From Adenophora triphylla var. japonica (Eukaryota; Streptophyta; Magnoliopsida; Asterales; Campanulaceae), in NCBI GenBank assembly GCA_022495995.1, contig JAFEMH010000732.1, positions 496,001 through 560,000 on the forward strand: a stretch of 64,000 nucleotides of DNA, read 5' to 3'. The position numbers and the translations under genes were made by a program. Position 1 is the stretch's first letter. Every line of letters starts with the position of its first letter. The notes under the pieces were generated by a model. That model was given only the letters and a program-made list of their open reading frames with translations. It made no database searches and was not told the DNA's origin. Below are positions 34,135 through 46,100 of this stretch, piece by piece.

Positions 34135-35210
34135 TTTGGATCATGAATACTATTGAATCCAACGTTAAAAGCACTCTTTCAAAATTTAGAGATGCTAAAC
34201 GTTTGTGAGACTCTCTTAAAAATTGATATGATGTGGTTGACGGTTCACGCATTCAACGATTAAAGGCTTCTATTGCTCGTTGTGAGCAAACTAAGGGCAT
34301 GACAGTGGCTACATATTTTGGTAAATTGACTGAATTATGGGAAGAACTTCATAGTCATGAACCTTTGATCAATTGTACTTGTTGTGACAACTGCTCGGCT
34401 GCTCAACAACATGCGGATCGCAGAGAGATAGGCAAGCTTCATCAATTTCTTATGGGTTTGAATTCCGAGTATCATTCCAATACTCGCACCAATATTTTAT
34501 CTATGGATCCTCTCCATAGTCTTGATAGGGCATATAAATTGGTGGCTCAGGATGAGCGGGTTCGTCTTGCCAAACCTGTTCTTGAAGATGTGGTTAGTTT
34601 TGCTGTTCGTACTAGTGGAGCTCGTGGTCGTGACAACCCTGATAAATCTCATCTCACATGTACTCATTGTAAGAAGATGGGTCATGATAGTTCCACATGT
34701 TTTGAATTACATGGATATCCAGATTGGTGGCTTGAGCAACACAAATCCAATGCTCGCGGCGGTGGTCGTCCACAGAATGGGCGAGGTAGGGGTTCTCCTC
34801 GCGAAAGCATCGGATCTACAACGACACCGGATCGTGGGCCTGTTAATGTTGGTACAGCTGCTGTAGGATCTCCATCTGTGGCTTCCTCTTCATCATTTAC
34901 AACTGAGCAATGGCAGGCTTTGGCAAGCCTTGTTGGTAATTCCCAAATCTCAAATGATCGTCTTCATGGTAAGTTTGATTCAACTTCATGGGTAATTGAT
35001 ACAGGTGATTCAAATCATGTAACCGGAAATGCCTCGTATCTTCTGAATCCTCGGACTATACCGGCTTGCCCTGTTGGTTTGCCTAATGGGCCATCGGTTT
35101 TGGCTCATACGGAGGGATCCGTTCGTCTAACGAACACCATATGCTCTATCTCATGTTCTTTTTATTTCGAATTTGAGCTGCAATTTAATTTCAGTATCTC
35201 AACTGTCTGA
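34135..35210 (+). pseudogene. Copia A gag and protease region
   Basis: The open part starts at 34233. Two stops lie just upstream in the same frame (near 34206 and 34224), in places where Trp and Arg codons would be expected. Gag core wording is MTVATYFGKLTELWEEL. The CCHC zinc knuckle is CTHCKKMGHDSSTC (about residues 147-160). The protease site is WVIDTGDSNHVTGN, with D-T-G intact but Asp where Ala or Ser is usual. After about 35130 the frame shifts, so the last 25 residues of this ORF are out of frame. Confidence 0.8.
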
Positions 35211-36591
35211 CGATATTCATTGCACTATCCAATTTAACTCATCTATGTGTGCTATACAGGACCTGTCGAGGAACCTGATTGGAATGGGTGCTAAGCGGGA
35301 TGGACTCTACTACTTTCGCGGCACATCTTCAAAGATATAATGTTTTCATTACGGATCGCCTTCTGTGTTGGAGCTGTGGCATAATCGCTTGGGGCACCCT
35401 TCCGAGAATGTAGTAAAGCTTCTTCCCTCTGTTCGTGGTACTTCTGGCAGTTTACTTAAACCTTGTGATACTTGTTTTAGGGATAAACAGTCTAGAGATA
35501 GTTTTTCGGTTAGTGACCATAAGTCTACTAGAATTTTTGAGAAAGTTCATTGTGATTTGTGGGGTGCATACACTCATTCTTCTTCTTGTGGTGCACGGTA
35601 TTTTTTAACTTTAGTAGATGATTTTTCTCGAGCTGTTTGGGTTTACTTGTTGGTCGATAAAACCGAAGTTATTCGTATGTTTATGGCTTTTATTGCAATG
35701 GTTGAACGTCAGTTTTCTCAGAAAATTAAGGTTGTCCAATCTGATAATGGGACTGAATTTAATTGCATGCTTGATTATTTCTTTTCCACTGGCATTACTT
35801 TCCAAACATCTTGTGTTGGTACCCCTCAACAAAATGGTCGTGTCGAGCGAAAACATCGTCACATTCTAAATGTCGTTAGAGCGCTTAGATTTCAGGCTCA
35901 TTTACCAATTTTATTTTGGGGTGAAGCAGTTCTTACTGCTGCTCATTTGATTAACCGAACTCCCACTCCCCTTTTAGGCAATAAGACTCCGTATGAGGTT
36001 TTGTTCGGTAAATTACCTTTCTTTGACTCTTTTCGGGTTTTTGGTACCTTGTGTTATGCTCATAATCAGAAAGCGAAGGGAGATAAGTTTGCCAGTCGTA
36101 GTCGAAAATGTATTTTTGTGGGCTATCCCCTAGGCAAAAAGGGGTGGAAGTTGTTCGATTTAGAAATAAAGAAATTTTTTGTCTCCCGGGATGTGAAGTT
36201 CTTTGAGGACAATTTTCCTTACAGTGATTTGTCGTCTATGCCTCATTCCCCGGACTCTGTGGAGATTATTACCCAAGACGCTGATTTCGCCTCCCTTGAT
36301 CATCCGAACATGGCAGATGTTGCTTCAGAACCTTTAACAGTTGCTCCTGCAGCCGTACCTGATTCCGTGAATACAGTCTCTGCAGATATTACTCCTACAG
36401 AGGCCTCCTCTGCTTCTACGACAGACACCTCTCCTTCTGAGCAAGATGCTTTAGGGAGGGGCATGCGTACGAAAGTACCCTCCGTTCTACTTCGGGACTA
36501 CATTGCTGCTACTGTTACTTCTTCTAGTCCATCCCCCGAACACTCCACTCCAGTCGGCTCCTCAGGTACTCCTTATCCTATAGCTCACTAA
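35155..36591 (+). pseudogene. Copia A GAG-pre-integrase and integrase
   Basis: Frame 1 continues the polyprotein from about 35155. An in-frame TAA near 35337 interrupts it, and it is open from 35365. The HHCC zinc-binding segment is LWHNRLGHPS then CDTCFRDKQ. The integrase core shows D in HCDLWGAYT, D in VVQSDNGTEF and E in QQNGRVERKHR, so the D-D-E triad is present. The C-terminal GKKGY-like box is present as GYPLGKKGWKLFDLE. It ends at TAA 36589, after which the same frame reopens with RT. Confidence 0.85.
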
Positions 36592-37617
36592 ATAAATTTT
36601 GACAGCTTTTCTGTGAAATATCGTAACTTCCTAGCAGCTATTACCTTGGCTAAAGAGCCTAGTACTTTTCATGAGGCAATGTCACAAGATGGATGGAAGG
36701 AATCTATGCAGGCTGAAATTTGTGCCTTGGAGGATAATGGCACATGGACTATGGTTCCCCTACCACATGGTAAGCGTGCTCTTGGTAGCCAGTGGGTCTA
36801 TCGTATTAAGTACAAGTCTGATGGTTCAGTTGAACGACTTAAATCTCGTTTAGTGGTTCTTGGTAATCATCAGAAAGAAGGAATTGACTACACGAAAACT
36901 TTTGCTCCTGTGGCCAAGATGGTCACCGTTCGAGCCTTTCTTGCCATTGATGCCTCAAAGAATTGGGAATTGCATCAAATGGATGTGCATAACGCTTTCC
37001 TGCATGGTGATCTTCAGGAAGAGCTCTACATGAAACCTCCTCCGGGTTTTCATTCCAATCAACCCAATTTGGTTTGTCGTCTTCGCAAATCTCTTTATGG
37101 CCTGAAGCAGGCCCCGCGTTGTTGGTTTGCCAAGCTAGTGGCTTCCTTGAAACACTATGGGTTCTTGCAGTCTTACTCTGATTACTCCTTGTTCACTTTC
37201 GCAAAAGGTACGATTCATATGAACATTCTTGTGTATGTTGACGATCTTAGTATTGCTGGAAACGATTTCGCTGCCTTACAATCTTTCAAAAAGTATCTAA
37301 GTGAATGTTTCAAGATGAAGGATCCTGGCTCCTTGAAGTATTTTTTGGGCATTGAAGTTGCTCGTAGCTCATCTGGCCTGTTTTTGTGCCAACGCAAGTA
37401 TACCTTGGACATTATATCCGAGGTTGGGATATTAGGAGCAAAGCCATCTGGCTTTCCTATTGAACCGAATCATAAACTCGGTTTTACCACTGGTGATCTT
37501 CTGGATGATCCTGAACGCTATAGACGATTGATTGGTCGTCTCATTTACTTAGCAGTCACTCGACCAGACTTGGCATACTCGATTCACATTCTGTCCCAAT
37601 TTATGAAGGAACCCCGC
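36592..37617 (+). pseudogene. Copia A reverse transcriptase
   Basis: RVT_2-type domain in the same frame as integrase. It includes NGTWTMVPLPHGKRALGSQW, MDVHNAFLHGDLQEELYMKP, SLYGLKQAPRCWFAKL and the catalytic box NILVYVDDLSIAG (Y-V-D-D near 37235). It ends ILSQFMKEPR exactly at the solo-LTR insertion; the coding sequence resumes at 39632. RT would copy element RNA into DNA in virus-like particles. Catalytic residues look intact, but the insertion and upstream stops disable it. Confidence 0.87.
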
Positions 37618-39626
37618 TGAAATTACCCGAATTTTCGCGCGCGGCGAAAAGGCGGTTGTCTTTCGCGGGGGTCGTTGGTGTCTGAGACCTCGCTTTCGGG
37701 AAGGAGAGGAGTCGCCACACGGTTTTGTATTTTGAGCCCAAACGTTGAGAAACGACTTTTGTGAAAATGGTGTCGTTTTTATTGGTAACAAAATCTTAGG
37801 AAAAAGCTTTGAAAGTGGGTGTCATTTTTATTGGTAGCAAAAACGAGGAAAAAGCTTTGAAAGTGGGTGTCATTTTTATTGGTAGCAAAAACGAGGAAAA
37901 AGCTTTGAAAGTACCAGAGATTGTTAGGTTCGGAGGTCAAGTTACGTTTCAGGAAGAGTATTTTGAGATCACCCAAAACGCCTCGTATGACGAGTCTTTC
38001 TACCTTTCTCGAAAATGTGTGCGTGTGTGCGTGTGGGTTTACATTTTGAAAATGGGAAGTTTGAATGACAAGCTTAATCTTGGTTTGAATATCAAACGTT
38101 GATTATGTGATTCCTTTTGAAAAGACGAGTTTTTGAATGACAAAGTCGGTTTTGAGGTTTTTTATGAAAAGTGACACGAGTACTGATTTTAACTGTTTAA
38201 CTTAAGTGTCAAATGCTAACTTTTAAGAAAATAGCGTTTGAATGTCAAACGTCGGATTTTTGAGTTTGAAGATGATCGTTTGGATGCCACGTCATTTCGC
38301 GCGTTTTTGAAAGAGAGTTCGAATGTTGAACTCCGATTTTGAACCGGGCATTACATTGTTAGCGATTTTGCGGGAAAAAAACATTAAATGATATGCGATC
38401 GACGAATCGTTTTGCGACTCGAACTTTGATAAGTAAATAATATCACGAGCCAAACGGCTCGGACTTGTAAATGACAGTATTTAAAGTGCGGTATCGACGA
38501 ATCAAACGACCCGGAATTGTAGTATGCGTCAACGAGCCAAACACCGGAATTGTAAATTTGCGTAAAAGTAAATGACGATCGATGGATCAAACGATTCGGA
38601 ATTGTAAATGACATAAAAAGTAAATGACGATCGACTGATCAAACGATCCGGAGTCAGTAAATGACATAAAAAGTAACGAACGAGGCCTAACGCCGTTTTA
38701 ACCCGAGATTACTTCTCTTACGGAAAAAAGAGGATCAAGGACTAAAACGTATCGGACCCCGTTAGACGGTGATGTCTACATTTCAACAACGTTCGTTCGA
38801 AACTGGCCAGAGCGACCGGCGCGTAAATCGAGACGGAACGAGAGTTTAGGGAGAGAAAGAGAGCTACCTATGGCTAGGGTCGGCTCCTTTGGCTCGGTGG
38901 GCGTATACGGGATACGAAAGGGTGTTTGAAACGGTGTTTCGAGGTGGCGGGGGTTGTATTTGGTTGAAATACGGAGTTTTCACGCGAATCGAGGCGAAAC
39001 GGGGGCTCGAGAGGGGGTGAATCAGTTTGGGCCTTGGCTTGAGAGGGAAAGGGAGTAAATTTTGTGTTGTTAAAATGTTTGACAGCCCTCTGTATTTATA
39101 GGTGAAAGTTGCAAAAGAGTCCGGACGAACTTGGGCTGAATTCCAGGGGTTTCTGTGAAACTTTGGAAACGGGAGGGACTTGTTGGCAATTCTGGATTCT
39201 TTGCAAATGAGTCCGGACGGACTGGGACTGCATACCAGGGGTATTTTAGTCTTTTCACACTGAAATGTGATTGAAGTTGACAAGGGAGCTGTGGCATGCG
39301 TGCCACGTGTCCTGTGACTCACCAGGTTCATGGGATTTCGTGCCATTATCCCCGGTTTCGTTCGTTTTTTAAATAACTGTCCGGAAAATGTCTGAAATGC
39401 CCCCGAAAAGTGCCGGAAAGTGCGTTTTTCAGGAGAAGCTGTACTTTTACGTGCGACGATGTATATTGAGTACGCTTCGACGTTGGAATGCACGGGGCAG
39501 TCCCTAGACGTCTCGTTGGCTTGAGAACGGGGAGTTTAACGGGTTTCGATTAACCTGGAGTGGGCCAGTTAACGGATTCCTGTTAACTTCTAACGGATTT
39601 TGGCGATCTGGATTTGGGTACTTACA
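37618..39626 (-). mobile_element. Solo LTR (2,009 bp) with CCCGC target duplication
   Basis: It starts TGAAATTACCCG and ends GTACTTACA, so it has TG...CA ends. It is bounded by CCCGC at 37613-37617 and 39627-39631, a perfect 5-bp duplication within copia coding sequence. It has no ORF of note, no PBS or PPT and no internal region. A TATA-like CTATAAATACAGA on the minus strand (about 39101-39089) suggests minus orientation. Size and wording suggest a large Ty3/gypsy LTR. Degenerate repeats (ATCAAACGATCCGGA, GTAAATGACGATCGA) lie at 38440-38680. Confidence 0.85.
37769..37912. repeat. 48-bp tandem repeat, three copies
   Basis: Two identical 48-bp units (37817-37864 and 37865-37912, starting GGGTGTCATTTTTATTGGTA) follow a diverged first unit. 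They lie near one end of the solo LTR, perhaps a slippage product. Confidence 0.88.
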
Positions 39627-39631
39627 CCCGC

Positions 39632-40210
39632 AAGGATCATTGGGATGCAGCACTGCGAGTTGTTCGTTATCTCAAAAGTACACCTGGTCAGGGTATCCTT
39701 CTTCGTGCTGATAGTGAGCTCACGCTGCAAGGATGGTGTGATTCAGATTGGGCCGCTTGCCCTATTACTCGCCGTTCTCTTTCTGGATGACTTGTGTTTC
39801 TTTGTCATTCTCCTATATCTTGGAAGACGAATAAACAAACCACTGTGTCTCGTTCGTCTGCCGAAGCTGAATACCGTTCTATGACTGCCCTTACTTGTGA
39901 ATTGAAATGGTTGAAGGGATTACTTTTGAGCCTTGGTGTACATCATCCAAAGGCGATCAACATCTTCTGCGATAGTCAGCCAGCCCTTGATATCGCCAAA
40001 AACCCCGTATTTCATGAACGGACAAATCATATTGAAATTGACTGCCACTTTGTTCATGACGCTATTTTGGATGGCCTTATTTCTCCTTTATATGTTCCTA
40101 CTAAAACGCAGCTGGGAGATATTTGTACTAAAGCTCTTGAAAAACAACAGTTTGATTTACTGGTTAGCAAGTTGGGCATTCTTAATCCCCATGCTCAACT
40201 TGAGGGAGGG
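39632..40210 (+). pseudogene. Copia A RNase H region
   Basis: It resumes after the solo LTR with KDHWDAALRVVRYLKSTPGQ and GWCDSDWAACP (first catalytic Asp), then an in-frame TGA near 39788 where Trp is expected. It continues SRSSAEAEYRSM (catalytic Glu region), IFCDSQPALDIAKNP (Asp) and HFVHDAILDG, ending HAQLEGG at the purine tract. RNase H removes the RNA template during reverse transcription. The frame then runs on without a stop into LTR sequence to 40453. Confidence 0.83.
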
Positions 40211-40561
40211 TGTGAAGATGACGCTGAAATTCCTGTGCAAATGGGCGACCGCCCAGCATCAATCTCTAGCAACGTTAAAACCACTGTACAAGTGGGCGAT
40301 CGCCCAAGCCAAGTGGGCGACCGCCCAAGAGCAAAACCCAACAATGACAATCTTTCTGTACAAGTGGGCAACTGCCCAGGATCAAAACCAAATAATGTTG
40401 AAGCGTCTGTTCAATTGGGCGACCGCCCAAGACTAAAATCTGACGGGATTTAGTTCCCAAATTCCGCCAGTTTTCGATTTTCCTTTGATTTTGTTTTGGT
40501 TTTCCTTTTTGATTTAGAACTCTCTTAGCCAGAAATTATTGTATCATTGAATACTACAAGA
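40211..40561 (+). mobile_element. Copia A 3' LTR, first part, with GGGCGACCGCCC array
   Basis: It begins TGAAGATGACGCTGAAATT after GAGGGAGGGTG. Between 40240 and 40435 there are about six motifs such as GGGCGACCGCCC and GGGCGATCGCCC (the latter a perfect 12-bp palindrome). The ORF carried over from RNase H translates them as VGDRP repeats up to a TAG at 40451. The LTR is interrupted at 40561 by a hAT MITE; its far end was not identified. Confidence 0.65.
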
Positions 40562-41463
40562 TAGGGGTGTGCTCGATCCGGTTTGGTTTGGTTCGGTTTT
40601 AGGCTAAAATTGAAACAGAACCGAAAGATATCGGTTTTTGTATTTTAAAACCATTAAGCTTCGGTTTTATTCGATTTCGATTTTATTCGATTTCGGTTTG
40701 GTGTCGGTTTGGTTCAGTGTCATTCGATTTCAATAAGATGAGAAGAACACGCATATATTGATGGTTGGATTATGATAGTTACATTCAACAAGATGAAATT
40801 TATTAATCTCTCATTAACAAAGCAAGATGAGAAGATGCAATACTAAAGTACTTAAGATTTTCATGACAAATTCAAGTGTTCCACCTGGCACTACGAATAA
40901 CAGTTAAATTATCGTAAGCATAATTTTAACTCCAAAGCAAGATGAGAAGATGAAAATTATATACGCCCTCCGTCCCAATAATAGCTTCCCATTTTGCCAT
41001 TTTGGGTGTCCCGTTAATAGCTTTCACTTTCCTTTTTTGGCAAAGAAATCTTTACTATTTCCTCCACTCATTCTCTCTCCTACATTATTTTAATACTCAC
41101 AACACCATTATAATTTACTATTTCCTCCACTCATTCTCTCTCCTATTTTCAAATTACACTCACAACATTTTTTCTTTCCACCCATTTTATTAATTTGCGT
41201 GCAAGGCAAAATTTGGACAGCTTCTATTGGGAGGAGGGAGTATATATTAAAATGACACGTCGTTTTAATAATATCGGTTCATTCGATTTTATTGGCTCGG
41301 TTTTTCATTTGAAACCAAAACCAAAACCGAAACTGAAAGTTTCGGTTTTTAAATGGTTAAAACCATTAACATTTCGGTTTTGTCGGTTTCGATTTTTTCG
41401 ATCCGATTTTCTCAATTTCGGTCCGATTTTTTTTCAGTTTTTCGGTTTTGTTGCACACCCCTA
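40562..41463. mobile_element. hAT-type MITE with a nested Stowaway
   Basis: The ends TAGGGGTGTGC and GCACACCCCTA are perfect inverted repeats. The 8-bp duplication CTACAAGA is at 40554-40561 and 41464-41471. Both arms are rich in CGGTTT/AACCG strings (TCGGTTTGGTTCGG, CCGAAACTGAAAGTTTCGG), giving further pairing. A 275-bp Stowaway lies inside at 40966-41240. Non-autonomous, no ORF. Confidence 0.88.
40966..41240. mobile_element. Stowaway-type MITE nested in a hAT MITE
   Basis: Begins CGCCCTCCGTCCCAATAATA and ends TTCTATTGGGAGGAGGGAG with TA flanks. Nearly identical to 20712-20979. It must be younger than the hAT MITE it interrupts. Confidence 0.9.
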
Positions 41464-41471
41464 CTACAAGA

Positions 41472-41805
41472 AGCATATTTTAACACTACAACAGACATGT
41501 GTTTTTTAATTCACTTTGACACTTTTCAATATTACAACAGACATTTTTCAATACTACAAGAGACACTTTTCAATACTACAACAGACACTTTTTAACACTA
41601 CAATAGGCACTATTTTTCAACAATATCACCGCATTATTTAACATTACAGCCGATTTAAATGTGTGTATTAGTGTCATAATAGAACAGTCACTTTGTTTAT
41701 ATTGCAACATGCACTTTATTGTACTAGAAAAGACACTTTAGCAAAACATGTTTTAGGATAGCTTATTTTAGAACTAGTTTCACACAAGAACAACTCTATT
41801 TTTTA
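41472..41805. repeat. Degenerate ACTACAACAGACACTTTT repeats
   Basis: Some ten short units of TTTCAATACTACAACAGACA type are spaced about 20-25 bp from 41480 to 41740. Non-coding. It may be part of the interrupted copia LTR flank or of another element. Confidence 0.65.
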
Positions 41806-42038
41806 CTCTCTCCGTTCCAAAATGTTTATCCCATTTGATTTTTTTGTTAAACTTTGACCACAAATATATGACAATTTAATTATGTTCATGAAATTTTAAA
41901 AATTTCTATTGATTCACCATTAATAATATTATCAACAACAACTTTTAGAATTTCATGAACATAATTAATCTCTTATAAATTTGTGATCAAAGTTCAACAA
42001 AAAAGTCAAGTGGGACAAATATTTTGAGAAGGAGGGAG
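41806..42038. mobile_element. Stowaway-type MITE with long TIR
   Basis: CTCTCTCCGTTCCAAAATGT at the left and CTCCCTCCTTCTCAAAATAT (inverted) at the right continue pairing for about 60 bp through GTTAAACTTTGACCACAAAT-type sequence. TA flanks on both sides. Length 233 bp. It lies about 200 bp upstream of the probable FRS 5' exon. Confidence 0.88.
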
Positions 42039-42049
42039 TATATTTATAA

Positions 42050-42425
42050 CATTTATTTTTTCTTAATTCGCTAAGACTCTAAATTGTAACGGACTGATTT
42101 TCCTTTTTTTTTTTTTTTTTTTTTGGTACAATTGTTTTTGGACCTTTCGGACACCCCACCCCGTAAGTGGTTATGGTCTTGTTTAACGAAGAAACGCGAG
42201 CAGGGAATAGAACCCATTTCACCATCTTCTTCCCCAATTTTTTTCACACAGAAACCCTACACTCTGACCCGACCCGACCCGCCAACATCATTCTCTCTCT
42301 CTCACGCACACACACTAATTGGACATACGACTCTATTTTCAATTTCAACACTTACCATCGCCCGGCGTTTTCTTCCGGCAAAGTTTCTCTCGGAATTCAC
42401 ATAGAAAATCTCGTCTCTTTTACAG
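42050..42425 (+). promoter_or_regulatory. Promoter and 5'-UTR exon of the FRS gene
   Basis: CT-rich sequence (TTCTCTCTCTCTCACGC, about 42290) precedes a donor-like TTTTACAG|GTACCT at 42425/42426, matched by an acceptor TTTGGTGCAG at 43100. A 675-bp intron in the 5' UTR is thus likely. The transcription start was not placed. Confidence 0.45.
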
Positions 42426-42737
42426 GTACCTCTACATTCAATTCAATAACCTAATATATCTCCACTGAATTTAATCCATTTTTAGCTATTTCAGTTCTTT
42501 ATAGTACGTTGCTTAATCTATGATTATTAAATATTTCATAATATAAAATTCTATGATGATTTGATTATCACTGAGAGTAAACATGATTCTCCAAAGACCT
42601 CAATTTTGTAATCTCGCGTACATTCAATTGAGCATTTTGTCTGAATCGAGCTCGTACAATCAGAGTGTTACAAGTATGTATTTCTAGTTTGTATACGAGA
42701 ACTTGTTGAATTTCCTCTATCCTCATGGGGAACACTT

Positions 42738-42870
42738 GGGCTATGTTTGGCTGCACCTCAATTCCTTGCCATGATATTGAAATAGGCAGAGTATTTTCTA
42801 ATCCAAGGAATTCATTTTACTCTTCCAATTCCAAATCCAAGTCCTTGAATTGAGGTTGCCAAACATACCC
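42738..42870. mobile_element. Short MITE in the FRS 5'-UTR intron
   Basis: GGGCTATGTTTGGCTGCACC at the left and GGGTATGTTTGGCAACCTCA (inverted) at the right share CAATTCC-type continuations, so the 133-bp segment is a near-complete inverted repeat. The target duplication is unclear. It resembles Harbinger-type GGGxxxGTTTGG elements. Confidence 0.6.
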
Positions 42871-43171
42871 TTAAATGATAATGCTTTCTAGATCTTCACT
42901 TGATTGCAGTCCTTTACTGTCCCGTTTCTACTGTTTTCTTAATTTGGAAGTATAACCAGGGAGGATATTACTAAGCATGATATTTAAATGGAAAATGTAT
43001 TATAAATACTGAAGCTGACTGTAAAGTTGATATTAATTTCGATTTTCCCATTTTTTAGTTTAGGGTCAAGGCACAAACTCCTGGTCTCTATTTGGTGCAG
43101 ACTGTGAATGTTACTTACAAGCATCATGTGATATGTGACTTCGGTTAAGATTGGGTTTTGCTCTGTCGGGA

Positions 43172-46100
43172 ATGGATGCTCAAGTTGTTGTCAGCAGTAC
43201 TAAATCAGAACCTCAAGACGGTTTGGAGTTTGATACAAATGAGGCAGCGTATGAATATTATGTAGAATATGCTAAATCTGTTGGGTTTGAAACTGCCAAA
43301 TTGAGCAGTCGCCGATCTAGGTCATCTAAGGAATTCATTGATGCAAAATTTTCATGCAGAAGATATGGAAACAAACAGCAATCCAATGATGCCATTAATC
43401 CACGACCTTCTCCAAAGATTGGCTGTAAAGCTAGTTTGCATGTGAAGAGAAAACAAAATGGCAAATGGTACATTCATAGTTTTGTAAAGGAGCACAATCA
43501 TGAGCTTTTCCCATCTCAAGTGCATTTTTTCCGTAGCCCCAAGAATGCTGATCCGCTTAGGAATGATGCCAAAGTTAGAAGAAGGAAGATCTTAGCTGCA
43601 GTGTCGGAACAGTATGGCGCATATCAATATTCAGGCTCTGTAGAGAATTATATTCGGAATCAGCATGATAGAGGCCGCAGTTTGACTTTAGAGGAGGGAG
43701 ATGCTCAAGTGCTACTCGAACTCTTTGCCAATATGCAGGAAGAGAATCCAAAATTCTTTTATGCTGTTGACCTGAATGAAGAGCATCGACTAAGAAATGT
43801 GTTTTGGGTTGATGCCAAGGGGATTGAGGATTATACCAGCTTTGGTGATGTAGTTTCTTTTGACACAACGTACTTCATGAGCAAGTATAAAATACCCTTA
43901 GTATTTTTTATGGGATCCAACCAACATATTCAGCCCACATTGCTTGGCTGTGCATTAATTGCTGATGATACAGTATATACTTTTGTTTGGTTAATGCAGA
44001 CATGGTACTTGTCAATGGGTGGACGAGCTCCGCAAGTTATACTTACGGATCAAAACAGTGCCATTAAAGCAGCTGTTGCAGCAGTCTTTCCAGACACACG
44101 GCACCATTACTCTCTGTGGCATGTGCTTGAAAAGATTCCTAGGCAACTTGAATATATGAGCCCATGGCATGATACTTTCATTGCCAAATTTTATAAATGT
44201 ATATATAGGTCCTGGACTGAAGAACAATATGAAAAGAGGTGGTGGAAATTGGTTGACAGATTCAATCTCAGGGAGGATCCGTGGTTTATATCGTTGTACG
44301 AGGATCGCAAACTGTGGGTGCCTACGTTTATGAAAGGTGTATCGTTAGCTGGCTTATCTAAAGCTTCTCGATCTGAAAGTCTGAACTCTTTTTTCGACAA
44401 ATATGTCCAAGGAGAAACTTCTTTGAGAGATTTTTTAGAGCAATACAAGTTAGTACTTGAGGAAAGGTATGAAGAACAAGCCAAATCAGATTTCGACGCA
44501 TGGCATGAGACGCCTGAGTTGAAGTCTCCGTCCCCCTTCGAGAAACAATTGTCTTTCGTGTATACTCATGAAATATTTAAGAAGTTCCAGCAAGAGGTTT
44601 TGGGAGCAGCTGCTTGTCATCTTAAAAAAGAAAAAGAGGTTGAGAGTTCTATAACATATGCTGTCAAAGATTTCGAAACTAATCAAGATTTCATGGTGGA
44701 TTGGAATGAATTGAAGTCTGAAATCTGTTGTTCATGCCGTGCATTTGAATTTAAAGGTTATCTTTGTCGACATGCGATTGTGGTTCTCCAAATGTCTGGT
44801 GTTTTCACTATTCCTTTCAAGTATATATTGCAAAGATTGACTAATGCCGCTACTAGTAGGTATCCCATTAGTGAAAGATTGGATGATGTACAGACTAAGG
44901 TCCGTCGTCTTAATGATTTGTGTCGTCGAGCTATAATATTGGGTGAAGAAGGGTCAATTTCTCAAGAGAGTTACAGTATTGCATTAAGTGCTATAAAAGA
45001 AGCTTTGATGCAGTGTTCAACTGTTAATAACTCATCTGAAAATGAATTGAGACCCGAAACTTTGACACCCCTCGAGATTTGCAATACTGAAGAAGAAAAC
45101 CAAGGTATCACATCAGTATCCGGAGACCATATGTCCAACATGAAAGTGAATAAAACGAACAAGGGCTCTAAGAGAGCAGAGAGTGGGAAAGAAAAGACTA
45201 GCTATGAAAGAAATGCAAATAAGAAAGGGAAGGTTAGTGAATTTTGTTTTGTTTATACATGTTGTAGCTTGACCTGTTCATCTATTTTCGCTTTAGTCAG
45301 TTATTGGACAGTTAAATACGCTGAAGCTCCATGCATCAGGTACCTGCAGCGGCAGAAGTTGTAAATATTGGGATACAGGGCGCCTTTCACCAAATGGTAT
45401 GTTGTACTAGTAATCACAATAATAAATTGATTATATTTTTGTGGTTACAGTTACTATAATGTCAATTTAAGTTATAATGTTTTATCTTGTAAAATGAGGC
45501 TACTGTTCAAGCAAAAACTAACCAGCTGAAAATCACGTAATCAAATATTCATCGTGACTTGTGATCATAGTAATATGTTGGGCAAGATTAGGGGAAGGTA
45601 GGGCACATGTTCTAACCACAAACATGGTGTTATGCTTTGTAATTTCAGCCACTTAGTATGAGTTTGAAGTAGCTCAAGATAATGTCTCAACATAGTTACT
45701 TGCTGTGAACATCAGGGGATGATGGGAGGAGGCTGAGTGGAGATTTTAATTTTATCAGGAAAATAGTACAAATTAATTATATAAACATATATGATATTTC
45801 TGGTTCAAGAACTTTAATTGTGATCCAAAGTTAGACCATAATAATGTTTAGATGATCGAATCCTTCTGCTTCTGCTTCTGCTACATATTTTTATTATTAG
45901 TTAGAAGCTATTCAAATATACGAGTAGTAAATAACTACAGTTTTGAAAGATGGATGCAACATTGATCAGTGCTCGTGGAATTAGAAAGGCTAGATAATTC
46001 AAGGAAAAGGATACGTATATATGATAGGCTTTGGCGCTACTTGCTATGCCATCAGTATGCTTTAGGGTAATTACTGGTGCTATTGGCTTGAGGCACATCA

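Larger units (their letters stand above)
34135..40561 (+). mobile_element. Ty1/copia element A, 5' truncated and split by a solo LTR
   Basis: Order is gag, protease, integrase, RT and RNase H, i.e. copia order (integrase before RT), then a purine tract (TTGAGGGAGGGTG) and 3' LTR sequence. Several stops and one frameshift break the frame, and a 2,009-bp solo LTR sits inside the RT/RNase H junction region at 37618-39626. The element cannot make its own proteins. Its LTR portion is itself cut by a hAT MITE at 40562. Confidence 0.85.

Noticed and set aside
34522..34866. 114-aa ORF overlapping copia gag
   Set aside because: Alternate-frame shadow of the gag zinc-knuckle region.
38864..39493. 209-aa minus-strand ORF
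   Set aside because: Lies wholly in the solo LTR, with no domain and low-complexity Ser/Pro-rich wording. Chance ORF.
42123..42454. Two overlapping plus ORFs upstream of FRS
   Set aside because: Low-complexity CT-rich 5'-UTR/promoter sequence without a domain.
45233..45364. C-terminal extension of the FRS first-exon ORF (VSEFCFVYTCC...)
   Set aside because: A good donor (AAG|GTTAGTG) precedes it, and an in-phase downstream exon with family-like sequence exists.
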